DNA of 64,000 bases from Labilibaculum manganireducens (GTDB lineage: Bacteria; Bacteroidota; Bacteroidia; Bacteroidales; Marinifilaceae), in the NCBI RefSeq assembly GCF_002843385.1, contig NZ_MVDE01000003.1:124001-188000 (forward strand). The letters run 5' to 3'. How positions within the stretch are numbered: position 1 is the first letter of the stretch; each line of letters opens with the position of its first letter. The position numbers were made by a program, and so were the translations under genes. Below the pieces are notes generated by a model. That model had not been told where the DNA came from. It did no database searches and saw nothing but the letters and a program-made list of their open reading frames with translations. This document shows, one piece after another, positions 46,425 through 56,307 of this stretch.

Positions 46425-47828
46425 ATGATAGAGAATACAGAAAACTATCTTGATGATGATGCGCTTACTTTGGTAGGCCGGTTCGAAGAAATGATTAAAG
46501 CTGAGACGCTTTACTACTTCGATGTTCATGAATTTGAAAGCATTATTGATCACTATATTGAGAAGGGCAATCTGTTGGAAGCTGTTAAAGTTTCTAACAT
46601 TGCTAACAGACAGCACCCCGGTGCTATTTCTCTCCAAATTAAAAAAGCTCAGATTTTAGTTGATCGGGAACAGCATCTCGAAGCACTTTCCATTTTAAAG
46701 AATATACAGGGTATTGAATCTTCAAACAAGGAGATTCTTCTACTTAAAGGGAACATATATAACCATATTGGAAAACCTGAGCTTGCAAAAAAACAATTCG
46801 ATAAAGCTCTGCAGGTCAGTTACGAAAATCGTGAAGATTTACTTTTCAGAATTGCGCTTGCTTTCGAGCAATTGAGTCAATTCGGCCTTGCGATAGAATA
46901 TTTGGAAGAAGCACTGGAATTAGATGAAGAAGATTCGGAAGTTCTTTTTGAATTGGGTTATTGTTATGAGAAAATTGGCGAGGATGATCAAAGTATCATG
47001 GCTTATGAGCAATTTTTAGAGCTAAACCCATTCTCCGACAACGCCTGGTACAATCTGGGAATCATTTTTAACCGCATGGGGAATTTCCCAAAAGCTGTTG
47101 AGGCCTACGAATTCACACTGGCAGTAAATGATCAACATAGTAAAGCCTATTTTAACAAAGCCAATGCTCTGGCTAATCAGGGACTTTTCGAAGAAGCAAT
47201 AAAATGCTACACCGAATATCTTGAGTTTGATGATGATCATGCTTCAACCTATTCCTATATTGGCGAATGTTTTGAGAAAATGGACGAATACGAACAAGCC
47301 TTAATCAATTACGAAACAGCCATTAAAACGGATGAGAATTTAGCAGATCCCTGGTTTGGAATGGGATTAATTCTCATGTATCAGGATAAAATTGATGAGT
47401 GTTTGGTTTATCTTGAAAAAGCTAAAAATCTGGACGATACAAATTCAGACTATTGGTTTGCCTTGGGATCGGCTTACGCCAGAGCCAATTCGCCTCAAAA
47501 AGCAGTTCAGGCATTTAGAGAGGCTATTGATCTGGATCCTTACGATACCACTTATCCAATAACTCTCGCTGAATATTATCATCAAAATGAAAATGAAGAA
47601 ACCGCTATTGATGTGTTGTTGGAAAGTCTTGCCCAGACCCCAAACTGTCCTCAATTACTAAGTAATTTAGCTGCTTACTATGCAATTACGGGTGACATCA
47701 AATCTTCGGAACATTATATCAGACAAGCCATCGATATCGATTCTGAAAACATTAACGACATCTTTATTCAGTTTCCTGAATTGAAGAAAAATAAAATCTT
47801 CACCAAACTAATCAAAGCAAATCAATAA
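46425..47828 (+). CDS. Tetratricopeptide-repeat protein
   Basis: 467 residues made almost entirely of TPR units. An acidic N-terminus (IENTENYLDDDALTLVGRFE) is followed by about eleven repeats with the W/L/G/Y-A-F-A-P spacing, for example FGLAIEYLEEALELDEED, FPKAVEAYEFTLAVNDQH and YEQALINYETAIKTDEN. It has no signal peptide, so it is cytoplasmic and probably a scaffold. It heads a short plus-strand cluster with the DUF368 and aroE genes. Confidence 0.9.
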   Translation: MIENTENYLDDDALTLVGRFEEMIKAETLYYFDVHEFESIIDHYIEKGNLLEAVKVSNIANRQHPGAISLQIKKAQILVDREQHLEALSILKNIQGIESSNKEILLLKGNIYNHIGKPELAKKQFDKALQVSYENREDLLFRIALAFEQLSQFGLAIEYLEEALELDEEDSEVLFELGYCYEKIGEDDQSIMAYEQFLELNPFSDNAWYNLGIIFNRMGNFPKAVEAYEFTLAVNDQHSKAYFNKANALANQGLFEEAIKCYTEYLEFDDDHASTYSYIGECFEKMDEYEQALINYETAIKTDENLADPWFGMGLILMYQDKIDECLVYLEKAKNLDDTNSDYWFALGSAYARANSPQKAVQAFREAIDLDPYDTTYPITLAEYYHQNENEETAIDVLLESLAQTPNCPQLLSNLAAYYAITGDIKSSEHYIRQAIDIDSENINDIFIQFPELKKNKIFTKLIKANQ

Positions 47829-47870
47829 TTGTATTTGAAACCAGTAAAGTAAGCGCAACAAAATTATACT

Positions 47871-48809
47871 ATGCCCAGAAAAATGAAAGACTACCTTCTT
47901 ATTGCCTTTAAAGGAATGGGAATGGGAGCAGCAGATGTTGTACCAGGAGTTTCCGGTGGCACAATCGCATTTATTACCGGTATTTACGAGGAATTAATTA
48001 ACAGCATAAAATCCATTAACGGAAATGCGGTAAAACTTCTCTTTCAATTTAAATTCAAAGAATTCTGGCAGGCAATTAACGGAAACTTTCTATTGGCATT
48101 GATCTTCGGAATTTTCCTAAGCTTTTTATCATTGGCTAAGCTGATTAAGTATTTTCTCGCCGAACAGCCTATTTTAATCTGGTCTTTCTTCTTTGGGTTG
48201 ATTGTTGCATCTGCAATTGTTATTGCCCGTAAAATAACGGAGTGGAAACTACGCACTATTATAGCAATGCTTATTGGTATCGGAATTGCCTACATGGTAA
48301 CTGTTGTTACTCCGGCAGAAACACCCACTTCCTACTGGTTTCTTTTTCTTTCGGGAGCATTGGCAATTTGTGCGATGATTTTACCTGGAATATCAGGCGC
48401 CTTCATATTGCTCCTTTTGGGAAAATATGAATACATCCTAAATGCCATCAGTTCTTTTAAACTGGATGTTGTTGCAGTGGTTGGTGCGGGAGCTGTGATA
48501 GGCCTCTTAAGTTTCTCAAATCTGCTAAGCTGGCTGTTAAAAAAATACCACAACATGACTATCGGTTTGCTTTCCGGATTCATGATCGGATCTTTAAATA
48601 AAGTTTGGCCTTGGAAAAACACAATCTCCACCTTTATTGACCGGCACGGAATTGAAAAACCATTGCTGCAGGAAAATATACTGCCAAATACATTCGCAAA
48701 TATTTCTGAACAAGATTCACAATTGATATTTGCAGTTCTTTTGGCCATTGCCGGATTTCTATTAATTTGGATGATGGAAAAATTTTCTCCGGAATCTAAA
48801 ACAGAATAA
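47871..48809 (+). CDS. DUF368 membrane protein (PopT-like polyprenyl-phosphate transporter)
   Basis: 312 residues with eight or more hydrophobic segments and two matching motifs, ADVVPGVSGGTIAFITG (residues ~20-36) and CAMILPGISGAFILLLLG (~165-182). This suggests an inverted-repeat fold. DUF368 members (PopT) are reported to recycle undecaprenyl phosphate to the cytoplasmic leaflet. That fits an organism exporting Wzx/Wzy polymers, although the gene is distant from the polysaccharide locus. It is one base from aroE, suggesting coupling. Confidence 0.9.
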   Translation: MPRKMKDYLLIAFKGMGMGAADVVPGVSGGTIAFITGIYEELINSIKSINGNAVKLLFQFKFKEFWQAINGNFLLALIFGIFLSFLSLAKLIKYFLAEQPILIWSFFFGLIVASAIVIARKITEWKLRTIIAMLIGIGIAYMVTVVTPAETPTSYWFLFLSGALAICAMILPGISGAFILLLLGKYEYILNAISSFKLDVVAVVGAGAVIGLLSFSNLLSWLLKKYHNMTIGLLSGFMIGSLNKVWPWKNTISTFIDRHGIEKPLLQENILPNTFANISEQDSQLIFAVLLAIAGFLLIWMMEKFSPESKTE

Positions 48810-48810
48810 T

Positions 48811-49551
48811 ATGGATACATTCGGAATTCTTGGTTTCCCTTTGGGACATTCTTTTTCAAAAAAATACTTTACGGATAAATTTACGGAAGAAAACATAGAT
48901 GCTTCTTTTTTAAATTTCGAACTTTCCAATATTCAAGATTTCCCTGCTATATTGGAGCAACATTCCGACTTAAAAGGATTCTGTGTTACCATTCCTTACA
49001 AACAGGATGTAATTCAATTCCTCGATGATATTGATCCTTTGGCAGAAAGAATTGGTGCTGTAAATTCCGTACAAATTATCCGTGAAAATGATCAGTTTAA
49101 ATTAGTTGGTTACAACACCGACATACACGGATTTACTGAATCGTTGCGTGTTTTTTTGGATGGAGCGAAACCAAAAGCATTAATTTTAGGAACTGGCGGG
49201 GTTTCAAAAGCTGCAGCCACAGCATTGGAAGAAATGGATATTGAATACCAATTTGTATCCAGAACTGCTTCTGACAAATGCATAAGCTACGAGATGCTTT
49301 CCCCCGAAATCATAAACAATTGTCATTTGATAGTGAATTGTACTCCGTTGGGAACTTTCCCAAAAGATGATACCTGTCCGGATATCCCATACGAACACCT
49401 TACAAAAGATCATTTTCTGTACGATGTTGTTTACAATCCTGCAGAGACTCTTTTCATGAAAAAAGGAGCAGAAAAAGGAGCTAAAACTCATAATGGTTTA
49501 AAAATGCTTCACTTACAAGCCGAAAAAAGCTGGGAAATTTGGAATAGATAA
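48811..49551 (+). CDS. aroE: Shikimate dehydrogenase
   Basis: 246 residues, slightly short for AroE. GFPLGHSFSKKYF holds the substrate-binding Ser residues, CVTIPYKQDVIQ the catalytic Lys, YNTDIHGF the NTD motif, and LGTGGVSKAAATAL the NADP-binding loop. VNCTPLGTFP is also conserved. It reduces 3-dehydroshikimate to shikimate in aromatic amino acid synthesis. The start codon is separated from the DUF368 stop by one base. Confidence 0.94.
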   Translation: MDTFGILGFPLGHSFSKKYFTDKFTEENIDASFLNFELSNIQDFPAILEQHSDLKGFCVTIPYKQDVIQFLDDIDPLAERIGAVNSVQIIRENDQFKLVGYNTDIHGFTESLRVFLDGAKPKALILGTGGVSKAAATALEEMDIEYQFVSRTASDKCISYEMLSPEIINNCHLIVNCTPLGTFPKDDTCPDIPYEHLTKDHFLYDVVYNPAETLFMKKGAEKGAKTHNGLKMLHLQAEKSWEIWNR

Positions 49552-49744
49552 CTCAAAAAATATCACATTCCATTCCTTGGCATTGTAAATTCACAAAACA
49601 ATTCGTCATAATATTATTTGATCAAATATTGGGTTTGTGCGACAGCTGCATTAAAACATACATTTTGTTTATGTAGAATGCTTTTCATAAATTCACGAGC
49701 TAAAGTAAACAATTCCTTAATCAGGCAAACTAAAAATTTCCAAT

Positions 49745-49780
49745 TTTGGATATTTACAATTCAACAAGGAATTATATTTG
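49745..49780 (+). promoter_or_regulatory. Possible promoter of the DUF2339 gene
   Basis: TATATTTG at 49773-49780 is an exact -7 box, 24 nt before the ATG at 49804. TTTG at 49745-49748 is 24 nt upstream, longer than usual. The rest of the 49552-49803 gap shows nothing else. Confidence 0.5.
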
Positions 49781-49803
49781 CAATACTTATGTAAGTAGAT
49801 CAT

Positions 49804-52164
49804 ATGTCAGACAATAAAGACAAAATAAATCAGCTTTTCGAGATACAAGAAAAGCTTCATAAAAAACAAGAGGCTCTGTCGAATGAAATTAGTGAATTAC
49901 GACATGAATTAATTCGATTAAAGAGTGCTGAAGCAAAACCTCTTGCAGATAAAGAAGAGACGCAGATTTTGAATGAAAATCTTCTTGATGATCTGAAAAA
50001 CATCGCATCTCCAGCAACGCAGGAGAAACCCAAAATTGAGACTGCAAAAACAATTGTCACCCCTCCTGCAACCAATCAACCTCCAAAATCGAAATCCGAT
50101 CTTGAGAAATTTATTGGTGAAAATCTGATCAATAAAATTGGGATTGCCATTACCATTATCGGTGTGGCGATAGGTGCCAAGTACTCCATCGACAATGATC
50201 TTATCAGCCCTTTAACAAGAATAATCCTGGCTTATTTAACCGGAATTGGTCTGTTGGGTTTTGGAATAAAACTAAAAGCGAAATATGAAAATTACAGCGC
50301 CGTTCTGGTGAGTGGTGCCATAGCAATTCTATATTTTATTACCTATATGGCCTACAGTCTGTACGATCTGTTTCCGCAGGCATTTGCTTTTATTCTGATG
50401 CTGATTTTCACCGTATTCACAGTTGTTGCTGCGATTAATTACAACAAGCAGGTAATTGCTCATATTGGTTTGGTGGGAGCATACGCAGTTCCCTTCCTGC
50501 TAAGTGACGGCTCAGGAAAAGTGGCTGTACTTTTTACCTACATGACCATTATTAACATTGGCATTCTTTTCATAGCATTCAGGAAGTACTGGAAGGCATT
50601 GCATTATTCTTCTTTCGTGCTTACCTGGTTGATTTTCTATTCCTGGTTCCTGGGAAAATACGAAACCAGTGAACACTTTGTACTGGGAAGCAGCTTTCTA
50701 ACCGTATTCTTCGCGATCTTTTATTTGTTGTTCCTTGCTTACAAATTGGTTCGGAAAGAGAAATTCAACAAAGGCAATTCTCTGCTTCTTGTATCCAACT
50801 CCCTTATCTTTTTTGGTCTGGGATATTCTATATTATCGCTTCACGAAACAGGACAACATTTATTAGGATTATTCACTCTTATCAATGCTGTTGTTCACAG
50901 TATTGTCAGTGTAATTATCTACAAACAAAAGCTTGACGACAAAAATGTTTTCTATTTGATATCAGGTTTAGTTCTCACATTTATCACCATCGCATTTCCT
51001 ATTCAGCTAGACGGAAATTGGGTAACTTTATTATGGGTCAGTGAAGCCGCTCTGCTCTTTTGGATTGGCCGAACTAAAAAAGTTTCTATTTACGAAGCAA
51101 TGTCTTACCCTTTAATGACACTTGCCTTCTGTAGTATTTTGCAGGATTGGACCACCATGTATAACACCTACCTTGTGGCTGATCCGGAAACCAAAATCAC
51201 TCTGTTTCTTAATGTTAATTTTTTGAGTTCATTGCTTTTTATTATTTCATTTGGGTTTATCAACAGATTGAACAGCAATATCAAGTATCCGACTTTATTA
51301 GGCTCATGGCTAAAGGTCACCAAACTATTATCCTATGCCATTCCTGTTATTCTCGTATTTACGCTTTACTATTCAATCCGATTGGAAATTGGCAATTACT
51401 GGAATCAACTAATTAAGGAATCGGCATTAAGCATTCAGGCAACCGGAGAGGAATATGCCAGCTACTATAACAACTACGATTTAAAAGAATTTAAAACGAT
51501 CTGGATCATCAATTATTCCTTACTGTTTTTTTCAGTTCTTTCTTTTGTGAATATCAGGAAATTAAAAAACAAAAATTTAGCTTATGCCGGTATTGGATTA
51601 ACAACGATAACTTTGGTCGTATTTTTAACCCAAGGATTGTACTCCCTAAGTGAATTAAGAGAAAGTTATCTTACTCAAAGTTTATCTGAATATTATCACC
51701 GGGGAACATTCAATATCATTATCAGATACATCTCATTAGCCTTTGCTGCAATTGCACTGACAAGTATATTTCTTCATGTAAAGGAAGAATTTAATGCAAA
51801 AAGGTACAGAATAGCATTTGAATACCTGCTTAGCACCTCCATTCTATGGATATTTAGCAGCGAGTTGCTTAATTGGATGGACATAAGCGGATCAACTCAA
51901 TCCTATAAACTTGGCTTAAGCATACTTTGGGGTTCCTATTCATTACTCCTGATTGCCTACGGCATCTGGAAAAACAAGAAACATTTGCGAATTGGCGCTA
52001 TCGGATTGTTTGCACTTACATTGGTAAAGCTCTTCTTTTACGACATCTCGCAATTGAGTACAATAGCAAAAACCATCGCATTTGTTTTATTGGGAATACT
52101 TCTTTTGATTATTTCGTTCCTGTACAACAAATACAAGAGCAATATGACTGAGGAAGAAATCTAA
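49804..52164 (+). CDS. DUF2339 multi-pass membrane protein
   Basis: 786 residues. A coiled-coil N-terminus (residues 1-50) and a Pro-rich linker are followed by KSDLEKFIGENLINKIGIAI, the DUF2339 entry motif, and then more than twenty hydrophobic segments. GIGLLGFGIKLKAKYENYSA and VLTFITIAFPIQLDGNWVTLL are typical family segments. Function is unknown. It is followed at 62 bp by a DUF3999 protein, and these two families regularly occur together, so they likely act as one envelope complex. Confidence 0.92.
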   Translation: MSDNKDKINQLFEIQEKLHKKQEALSNEISELRHELIRLKSAEAKPLADKEETQILNENLLDDLKNIASPATQEKPKIETAKTIVTPPATNQPPKSKSDLEKFIGENLINKIGIAITIIGVAIGAKYSIDNDLISPLTRIILAYLTGIGLLGFGIKLKAKYENYSAVLVSGAIAILYFITYMAYSLYDLFPQAFAFILMLIFTVFTVVAAINYNKQVIAHIGLVGAYAVPFLLSDGSGKVAVLFTYMTIINIGILFIAFRKYWKALHYSSFVLTWLIFYSWFLGKYETSEHFVLGSSFLTVFFAIFYLLFLAYKLVRKEKFNKGNSLLLVSNSLIFFGLGYSILSLHETGQHLLGLFTLINAVVHSIVSVIIYKQKLDDKNVFYLISGLVLTFITIAFPIQLDGNWVTLLWVSEAALLFWIGRTKKVSIYEAMSYPLMTLAFCSILQDWTTMYNTYLVADPETKITLFLNVNFLSSLLFIISFGFINRLNSNIKYPTLLGSWLKVTKLLSYAIPVILVFTLYYSIRLEIGNYWNQLIKESALSIQATGEEYASYYNNYDLKEFKTIWIINYSLLFFSVLSFVNIRKLKNKNLAYAGIGLTTITLVVFLTQGLYSLSELRESYLTQSLSEYYHRGTFNIIIRYISLAFAAIALTSIFLHVKEEFNAKRYRIAFEYLLSTSILWIFSSELLNWMDISGSTQSYKLGLSILWGSYSLLLIAYGIWKNKKHLRIGAIGLFALTLVKLFFYDISQLSTIAKTIAFVLLGILLLIISFLYNKYKSNMTEEEI

Positions 52165-52226
52165 AGCAAAGAACACAATTTATTTCAGCTGGTTTTACTC
52201 AGACATACTAATAAACTTACACTCCC

Positions 52227-53468
52227 ATGAAAATTAAGATCTGTTTCCTTCTGTTACTTTTTGCATTCTCCAATTCCTTTGGCCAGCAGAATAATTTCAA
52301 CTACAAAAGAGAAATTATTGGTACAAACGATCAATGGCACAAACTGGAACTACCGAATGAAATTTTCGGGAAGATTTCCCCAAACCTGAACGATATTAGA
52401 ATTATTGGCATCTCTGAGCAAAATGACACGCTCGAAGCACCGTACATTATACATTCCACCGAAGATCAAATAAAAAATGTAAATGTTGACTTTAAATTAT
52501 TGAATCAATCGAGGGATAAAAACGGCTATTACTTCACCTTTAAAGTTCCCACCTCCAATTCAATAAATCAAATTCAGTTAAATTTCGAACAGGAAAATTT
52601 CGATTGGAAAACAACTCTTGAAGGAAGTCAGGATCAACAAAATTGGTATACTCTTGTCGAGGATTACAGAATACTATCCATTAACAATGCACACACCAAT
52701 TATCAGTTTTCGAAACTTAATTTTCCAAATGCCAATTATGGTTTTTACAGAATAGGAATCAAAAGCGGGGAAAAACCTAAGCTGGAAAGTGCGGCATTAT
52801 TTCTTAAAGAGATTGTAAAAGGAAAATCCCGCAATTACCAAATAAAGAAAATCAACACCATTGAGAATAAAAAGCGCAAACAGACTGAGCTTGATATCGA
52901 TTTGGGTTCTCCTGTTTTGATAAATAATCTTAAAGTAAATATTCTCGAATCATTTGATTATTACAGACCCGTTCACATTCAGTATGTAACGGATAGTACC
53001 AAAACTGAACTTGGATGGAAATACAACTATCAAACCCTTGCTTCGGGCACGCTCAACTCCATTGAAAAAAATGAGTTCAAATTCAGCAATACAGTTGCTC
53101 AGCATGTAAAAATCATCATCAAAAATTCAGACAATGAAGCGCTTACCATTAGCAATGTTGAAATAGGAGGCTCTGTTTATGAGTTACTGGTTCGATTTTC
53201 GAAACCCGCGAAGTATTTCCTTTATTATGGAAATACCAATGCCCGAAGACCAAATTATGACATTTCCCGATTTTCAGACAACATCCCTAAATCGATAACA
53301 ACACTTGCCCTTGGTGATGAAAAAATAATTACAAAATCGGAAACACCTAAATCGGAACCACTTTTTGCCGATGAAAAATGGTTGTGGGCGGTTATGGCTC
53401 TAATCATACTAATTCTTGGAGGCTTCACTCTAAAAATGATTAAAAAAACGGACGAAAGAGAAGTTTAA
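52227..53468 (+). CDS. DUF3999 envelope protein
   Basis: 413 residues with a signal peptide (IKICFLLLLFAFSNSFG, cleavage near QQ at 20), a large beta-rich periplasmic region (residues ~25-380) and a C-terminal membrane anchor (LWAVMALIILILGGFTLKM) followed by basic residues. This layout and its place after a DUF2339 gene identify the DUF3999 family. The periplasmic part looks carbohydrate-binding-like (a discoidin-like EGSQDQQNWYTLVEDYRI segment), but no ligand is known. Confidence 0.88.
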   Translation: MKIKICFLLLLFAFSNSFGQQNNFNYKREIIGTNDQWHKLELPNEIFGKISPNLNDIRIIGISEQNDTLEAPYIIHSTEDQIKNVNVDFKLLNQSRDKNGYYFTFKVPTSNSINQIQLNFEQENFDWKTTLEGSQDQQNWYTLVEDYRILSINNAHTNYQFSKLNFPNANYGFYRIGIKSGEKPKLESAALFLKEIVKGKSRNYQIKKINTIENKKRKQTELDIDLGSPVLINNLKVNILESFDYYRPVHIQYVTDSTKTELGWKYNYQTLASGTLNSIEKNEFKFSNTVAQHVKIIIKNSDNEALTISNVEIGGSVYELLVRFSKPAKYFLYYGNTNARRPNYDISRFSDNIPKSITTLALGDEKIITKSETPKSEPLFADEKWLWAVMALIILILGGFTLKMIKKTDEREV

Positions 53469-53552
53469 ATTTCACTTGATAGCTAATAGAAAAAATTACA
53501 ATTGAACGGAAAGAAAACCACCATACCCGCGAAACGTTTTTAAAACAACAGA

Positions 53553-54128
53553 ATGTCCAAACTTAAAAATATAAGAGAACAGCAAAATCTTACTCAAGAA
53601 GAATTATCGAAGAAATCCGGTATTTCAGTAAGGACAATTCAGAGAATTGAAGCAGGAACAGATCCAAAAGGATACACACTTCGAGTTTTAGGAGAAGCAT
53701 TAGGCGTCCAGGAAAAAGAATTGCGAAGCAAACAACCCGGAATTGAAAACAAAGAAGATAGTAACGAAAAAACAACACCAAAGGAAGAAGACAATTTATT
53801 AAATTACTCATCAATAAAGTTAGTCAACCTTTCTTCCTTGCCATTCATAATTCTTCCTCCTTTAAATATTCTTGTTCCGCTTATATTAATGTTTGCAATG
53901 AAATTGAAGAACCCCATAACAAAACAAATTATTTCGCTACAAATAATGTGGACAATCATAGCCCCCATTGTGTTTATGTTAGGTATTTTCACAAAGTCCG
54001 GACATAACTTTACTTTAATACTTTTGATTCTTTTGATTCTTTCAAATGTTTATTTCGTTCTTAGAAATGCAGTTGAAATAGACAAAAGAAAAAAGCTGTA
54101 TTACAGCCTGCATTTCAATATGATATAA
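53553..54128 (+). CDS. XRE-family HTH regulator with C-terminal membrane segments
   Basis: 191 residues. Residues 5-60 form a Cro/C1-type HTH (QNLTQEELSKKSGISVRTIQ, then RIEAGTDPKG). An acidic linker follows, then three to four hydrophobic segments from about residue 95 (LVNLSSLPFIILPPLNILVP). A DNA-binding domain tethered to the membrane suggests a sensor-type regulator. It precedes the serine hydrolase gene on the same strand by 86 bp and may control it; this is inferred from position. Confidence 0.87.
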   Translation: MSKLKNIREQQNLTQEELSKKSGISVRTIQRIEAGTDPKGYTLRVLGEALGVQEKELRSKQPGIENKEDSNEKTTPKEEDNLLNYSSIKLVNLSSLPFIILPPLNILVPLILMFAMKLKNPITKQIISLQIMWTIIAPIVFMLGIFTKSGHNFTLILLILLILSNVYFVLRNAVEIDKRKKLYYSLHFNMI

Positions 54129-54214
54129 AATTGTCGGGTTTTTGACAGGTTATTGTCAGGGAGATTTTAATGACAGAATAAATTTGCTTTTGATCTTTGT
54201 GATAAAAAACAGAC

Positions 54215-55702
54215 ATGGCAAAATATATTTTATTAAGCTTCATTTTTACGATCACTTTCATTGTAAAGACCCAGGCACAGGTTGCTAAAAATTCAGACCT
54301 ATACAAAATCATCCTCTCAAAGGACAGTTTGCTTTTTAATGTAGGCTTCAACACTTGCGACATTTCACAGTTTGAAAACCTGCTAAGTGAAAAGTTTGAA
54401 TTCTTCCACGACAAAGACGGGATTTCCGATAAAAAGAAATTTCTCAATGATTTACAAAATGGATTGTGTGGAAATCCATCCAACTATCAGGCAAGAAGAA
54501 AACTCTTGCCCAAAAGCACTGAAATTTATGCTCTTTACAACAAAGGAAATCTTTATGGCGCAATTCAAGAGGGTGTGCATCAGTTCTTTGAAAAACAACT
54601 AAATAAACCTGAGCAATTTGGGAGTTCAGCTAAATTTACTCACGTTTGGCTTATAGAAAATGACGAATGGAAACTCACAAAATCGTTGAGTTACGAACAT
54701 CAGGTAAAACAGCTTTCCTCTTCAAAATCAATTTTTGATAATGACAAAGAAATAGAAAAATGCTTAGCGGAAAACAAAGTTCCTACCCTGGGGATCGGCG
54801 TAATTAAAAACGGAAAACTTCAACAGGTAAAAGTGTTTGGAGAACTCAATAAAGGAACAGCAGCACCATACAATACTATATTTAATGTGGCTTCACTGAC
54901 CAAACCTATAACTGCAATGGTTACTTTAAAATTAGTGAGTTTAGGCAAGTGGAATTTAGATGAACCGATTCATATATATTGGACAGACCCAGATGTTTCA
55001 AAAGACCCAAATAGCAAATTGCTTACTACCAGACATATTTTAAGCCACCAAACAGGTTTTACCAATTGGCGTGGAAATAACAAAGATGGAAAATTACATT
55101 TTGAATTTACACCAGGAACGAAATATCAATATTCAGGAGAAGGTTTTGAATATTTGAGAAAAGCGTTGGAAGCAAAATTCCATAAATCACTTAACCAATT
55201 AGCAAGCGAATTAATTTTTACTCCTTTGCAAATGACCGACACCAAATATTTTTGGGACAATGAAACAGACAGTTTAAGATTTGCAACAGGTTATAACAAT
55301 AAAGGAGTTGCTTATGAAACAGAAAAAAATAAAACTGCAAATGGTGCAGACAATTTATTGACAACCATTGAAGATTATGGAAAGTTTTTGACCAGTGTAA
55401 TGAATAGCGAAGGATTGACCCAAAAAGTTTTTGACGATATGACTACAAATCAAGTCGAAACCAAAAACAGCAAGCATTTTGGCTTGGGTTTTGAAATTTA
55501 CGATTTAGGAAATGGAGAATATGCTTTGTCTCACGGAGGTGCTGACAAAGGTGTTCAAACTATTGTGTTTATCTTCCCTAAAACAAAACAAGGTCTTTTA
55601 ATTTTTACGAATGTGGATGATGGCTATAAAATTTATCAAAAACTTTTAACTCACTATTTGGGTGAAAACGGACAAAAAATAATTGATATCGAAACAAAAT
55701 AA
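54215..55702 (+). CDS. Serine hydrolase: NTF2-like domain fused to class C beta-lactamase-type domain
   Basis: 495 residues. Signal peptide (ILLSFIFTITFIVKTQAQ), then residues ~25-165 form an NTF2/SnoaL-like (DUF4440-type) domain with KFEFFHDKDGISDKKKFL and WLIENDEWKLTKSL. Residues ~185-490 form a beta-lactamase/transpeptidase-fold domain with the nucleophile in NVASLTKP (S-x-x-K), YSGEGFEYL at the Tyr position, and SHGGADKG for the KTG equivalent. It is likely a periplasmic esterase or peptidase rather than a resistance enzyme. The next gene is a paralogue of its N-terminal domain. Confidence 0.9.
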   Translation: MAKYILLSFIFTITFIVKTQAQVAKNSDLYKIILSKDSLLFNVGFNTCDISQFENLLSEKFEFFHDKDGISDKKKFLNDLQNGLCGNPSNYQARRKLLPKSTEIYALYNKGNLYGAIQEGVHQFFEKQLNKPEQFGSSAKFTHVWLIENDEWKLTKSLSYEHQVKQLSSSKSIFDNDKEIEKCLAENKVPTLGIGVIKNGKLQQVKVFGELNKGTAAPYNTIFNVASLTKPITAMVTLKLVSLGKWNLDEPIHIYWTDPDVSKDPNSKLLTTRHILSHQTGFTNWRGNNKDGKLHFEFTPGTKYQYSGEGFEYLRKALEAKFHKSLNQLASELIFTPLQMTDTKYFWDNETDSLRFATGYNNKGVAYETEKNKTANGADNLLTTIEDYGKFLTSVMNSEGLTQKVFDDMTTNQVETKNSKHFGLGFEIYDLGNGEYALSHGGADKGVQTIVFIFPKTKQGLLIFTNVDDGYKIYQKLLTHYLGENGQKIIDIETK

Positions 55703-55725
55703 AACTATAACAAACATAAAAAATA

Positions 55726-56226
55726 ATGAAATACTTTAAGACTATAATTATACCGCTGTTAACACTTATCACACTATTGGCAAGTTGTAGTACAACAAAA
55801 AAACCAATGTATCGTTTGACAAAAAATTATAAGCCAGACAACCAACAACTATACGACACTATAGTTAAATTAGACAGTATTTTTTTTGAGGCTTATAATA
55901 CCTGCAATTTGAATCTTGACAAGTATGGTACTTTCTTTTCAGAAAATATTGAATTTTATCATGACCAAGGAGGAGTAATGACATCAAAACAAGACATAAT
56001 TTCTGCAACCAAAAAAAATATTTGTGGAAAAGTAACAAGAGAACTAGTTAAAGGAAGCATAGAAGTTTATCCTGTTAAAGACTTTGGAGCAATTGAAATA
56101 GGTTTGCAAAAATTTCATAATAATCAAGAACCAATTGGGACACCTTCAAAAGTAGGACGTTTTTTAATTGTGTGGGAAAACAAAAATAATGAATGGAAAA
56201 TAAAGCGGGTTGTAAGCTTGCATTAG
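55726..56226 (+). CDS. NTF2/SnoaL-like lipoprotein, paralogue of the preceding gene's N-terminal domain
   Basis: 166 residues. A lipobox (LLASC) ends the signal sequence. The mature protein aligns with residues ~30-165 of the preceding hydrolase: FSENIEFYHDQGGVMTSKQD against LSEKFEFFHDKDGISDKKKF, and ENKNNEWKIKRVVSL against ENDEWKLTKSLSY. No catalytic domain follows. Instead, the next 60 bp are a remnant of the hydrolase 3' region, so the gene looks like a tandem duplicate that lost its hydrolase domain. Its binding function, if any, is unknown. Confidence 0.87.
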   Translation: MKYFKTIIIPLLTLITLLASCSTTKKPMYRLTKNYKPDNQQLYDTIVKLDSIFFEAYNTCNLNLDKYGTFFSENIEFYHDQGGVMTSKQDIISATKKNICGKVTRELVKGSIEVYPVKDFGAIEIGLQKFHNNQEPIGTPSKVGRFLIVWENKNNEWKIKRVVSLH

Positions 56227-56285
56227 GTTTGGAAATGGAGAATATGATTTATCTAACGGAGGTGCTGACAAAGGTTGTCAAACAA
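56227..56285 (+). pseudogene. Remnant of the serine hydrolase 3' region
   Basis: GGAAATGGAGAATATG at 56231-56246 and CGGAGGTGCTGACAAAGGT at 56257-56275 match 55508-55523 and 55534-55552 of the hydrolase gene with identical spacing. The segment covers the codons of the HGGADKG motif but is out of coding context (His has become Asn, followed by frameshifts). It marks the far edge of a deletion in the duplicated copy. Confidence 0.8.
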
Positions 56286-56307
56286 AACAGCACAGCACCC
56301 CTACATT

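Noticed and set aside
54215-55702. Beta-lactamase giving drug resistance
   Set aside because: The S-x-x-K, Tyr and HGG motifs define the broad serine hydrolase family; the NTF2-like fusion and lack of specific lactamase features do not support a resistance role.
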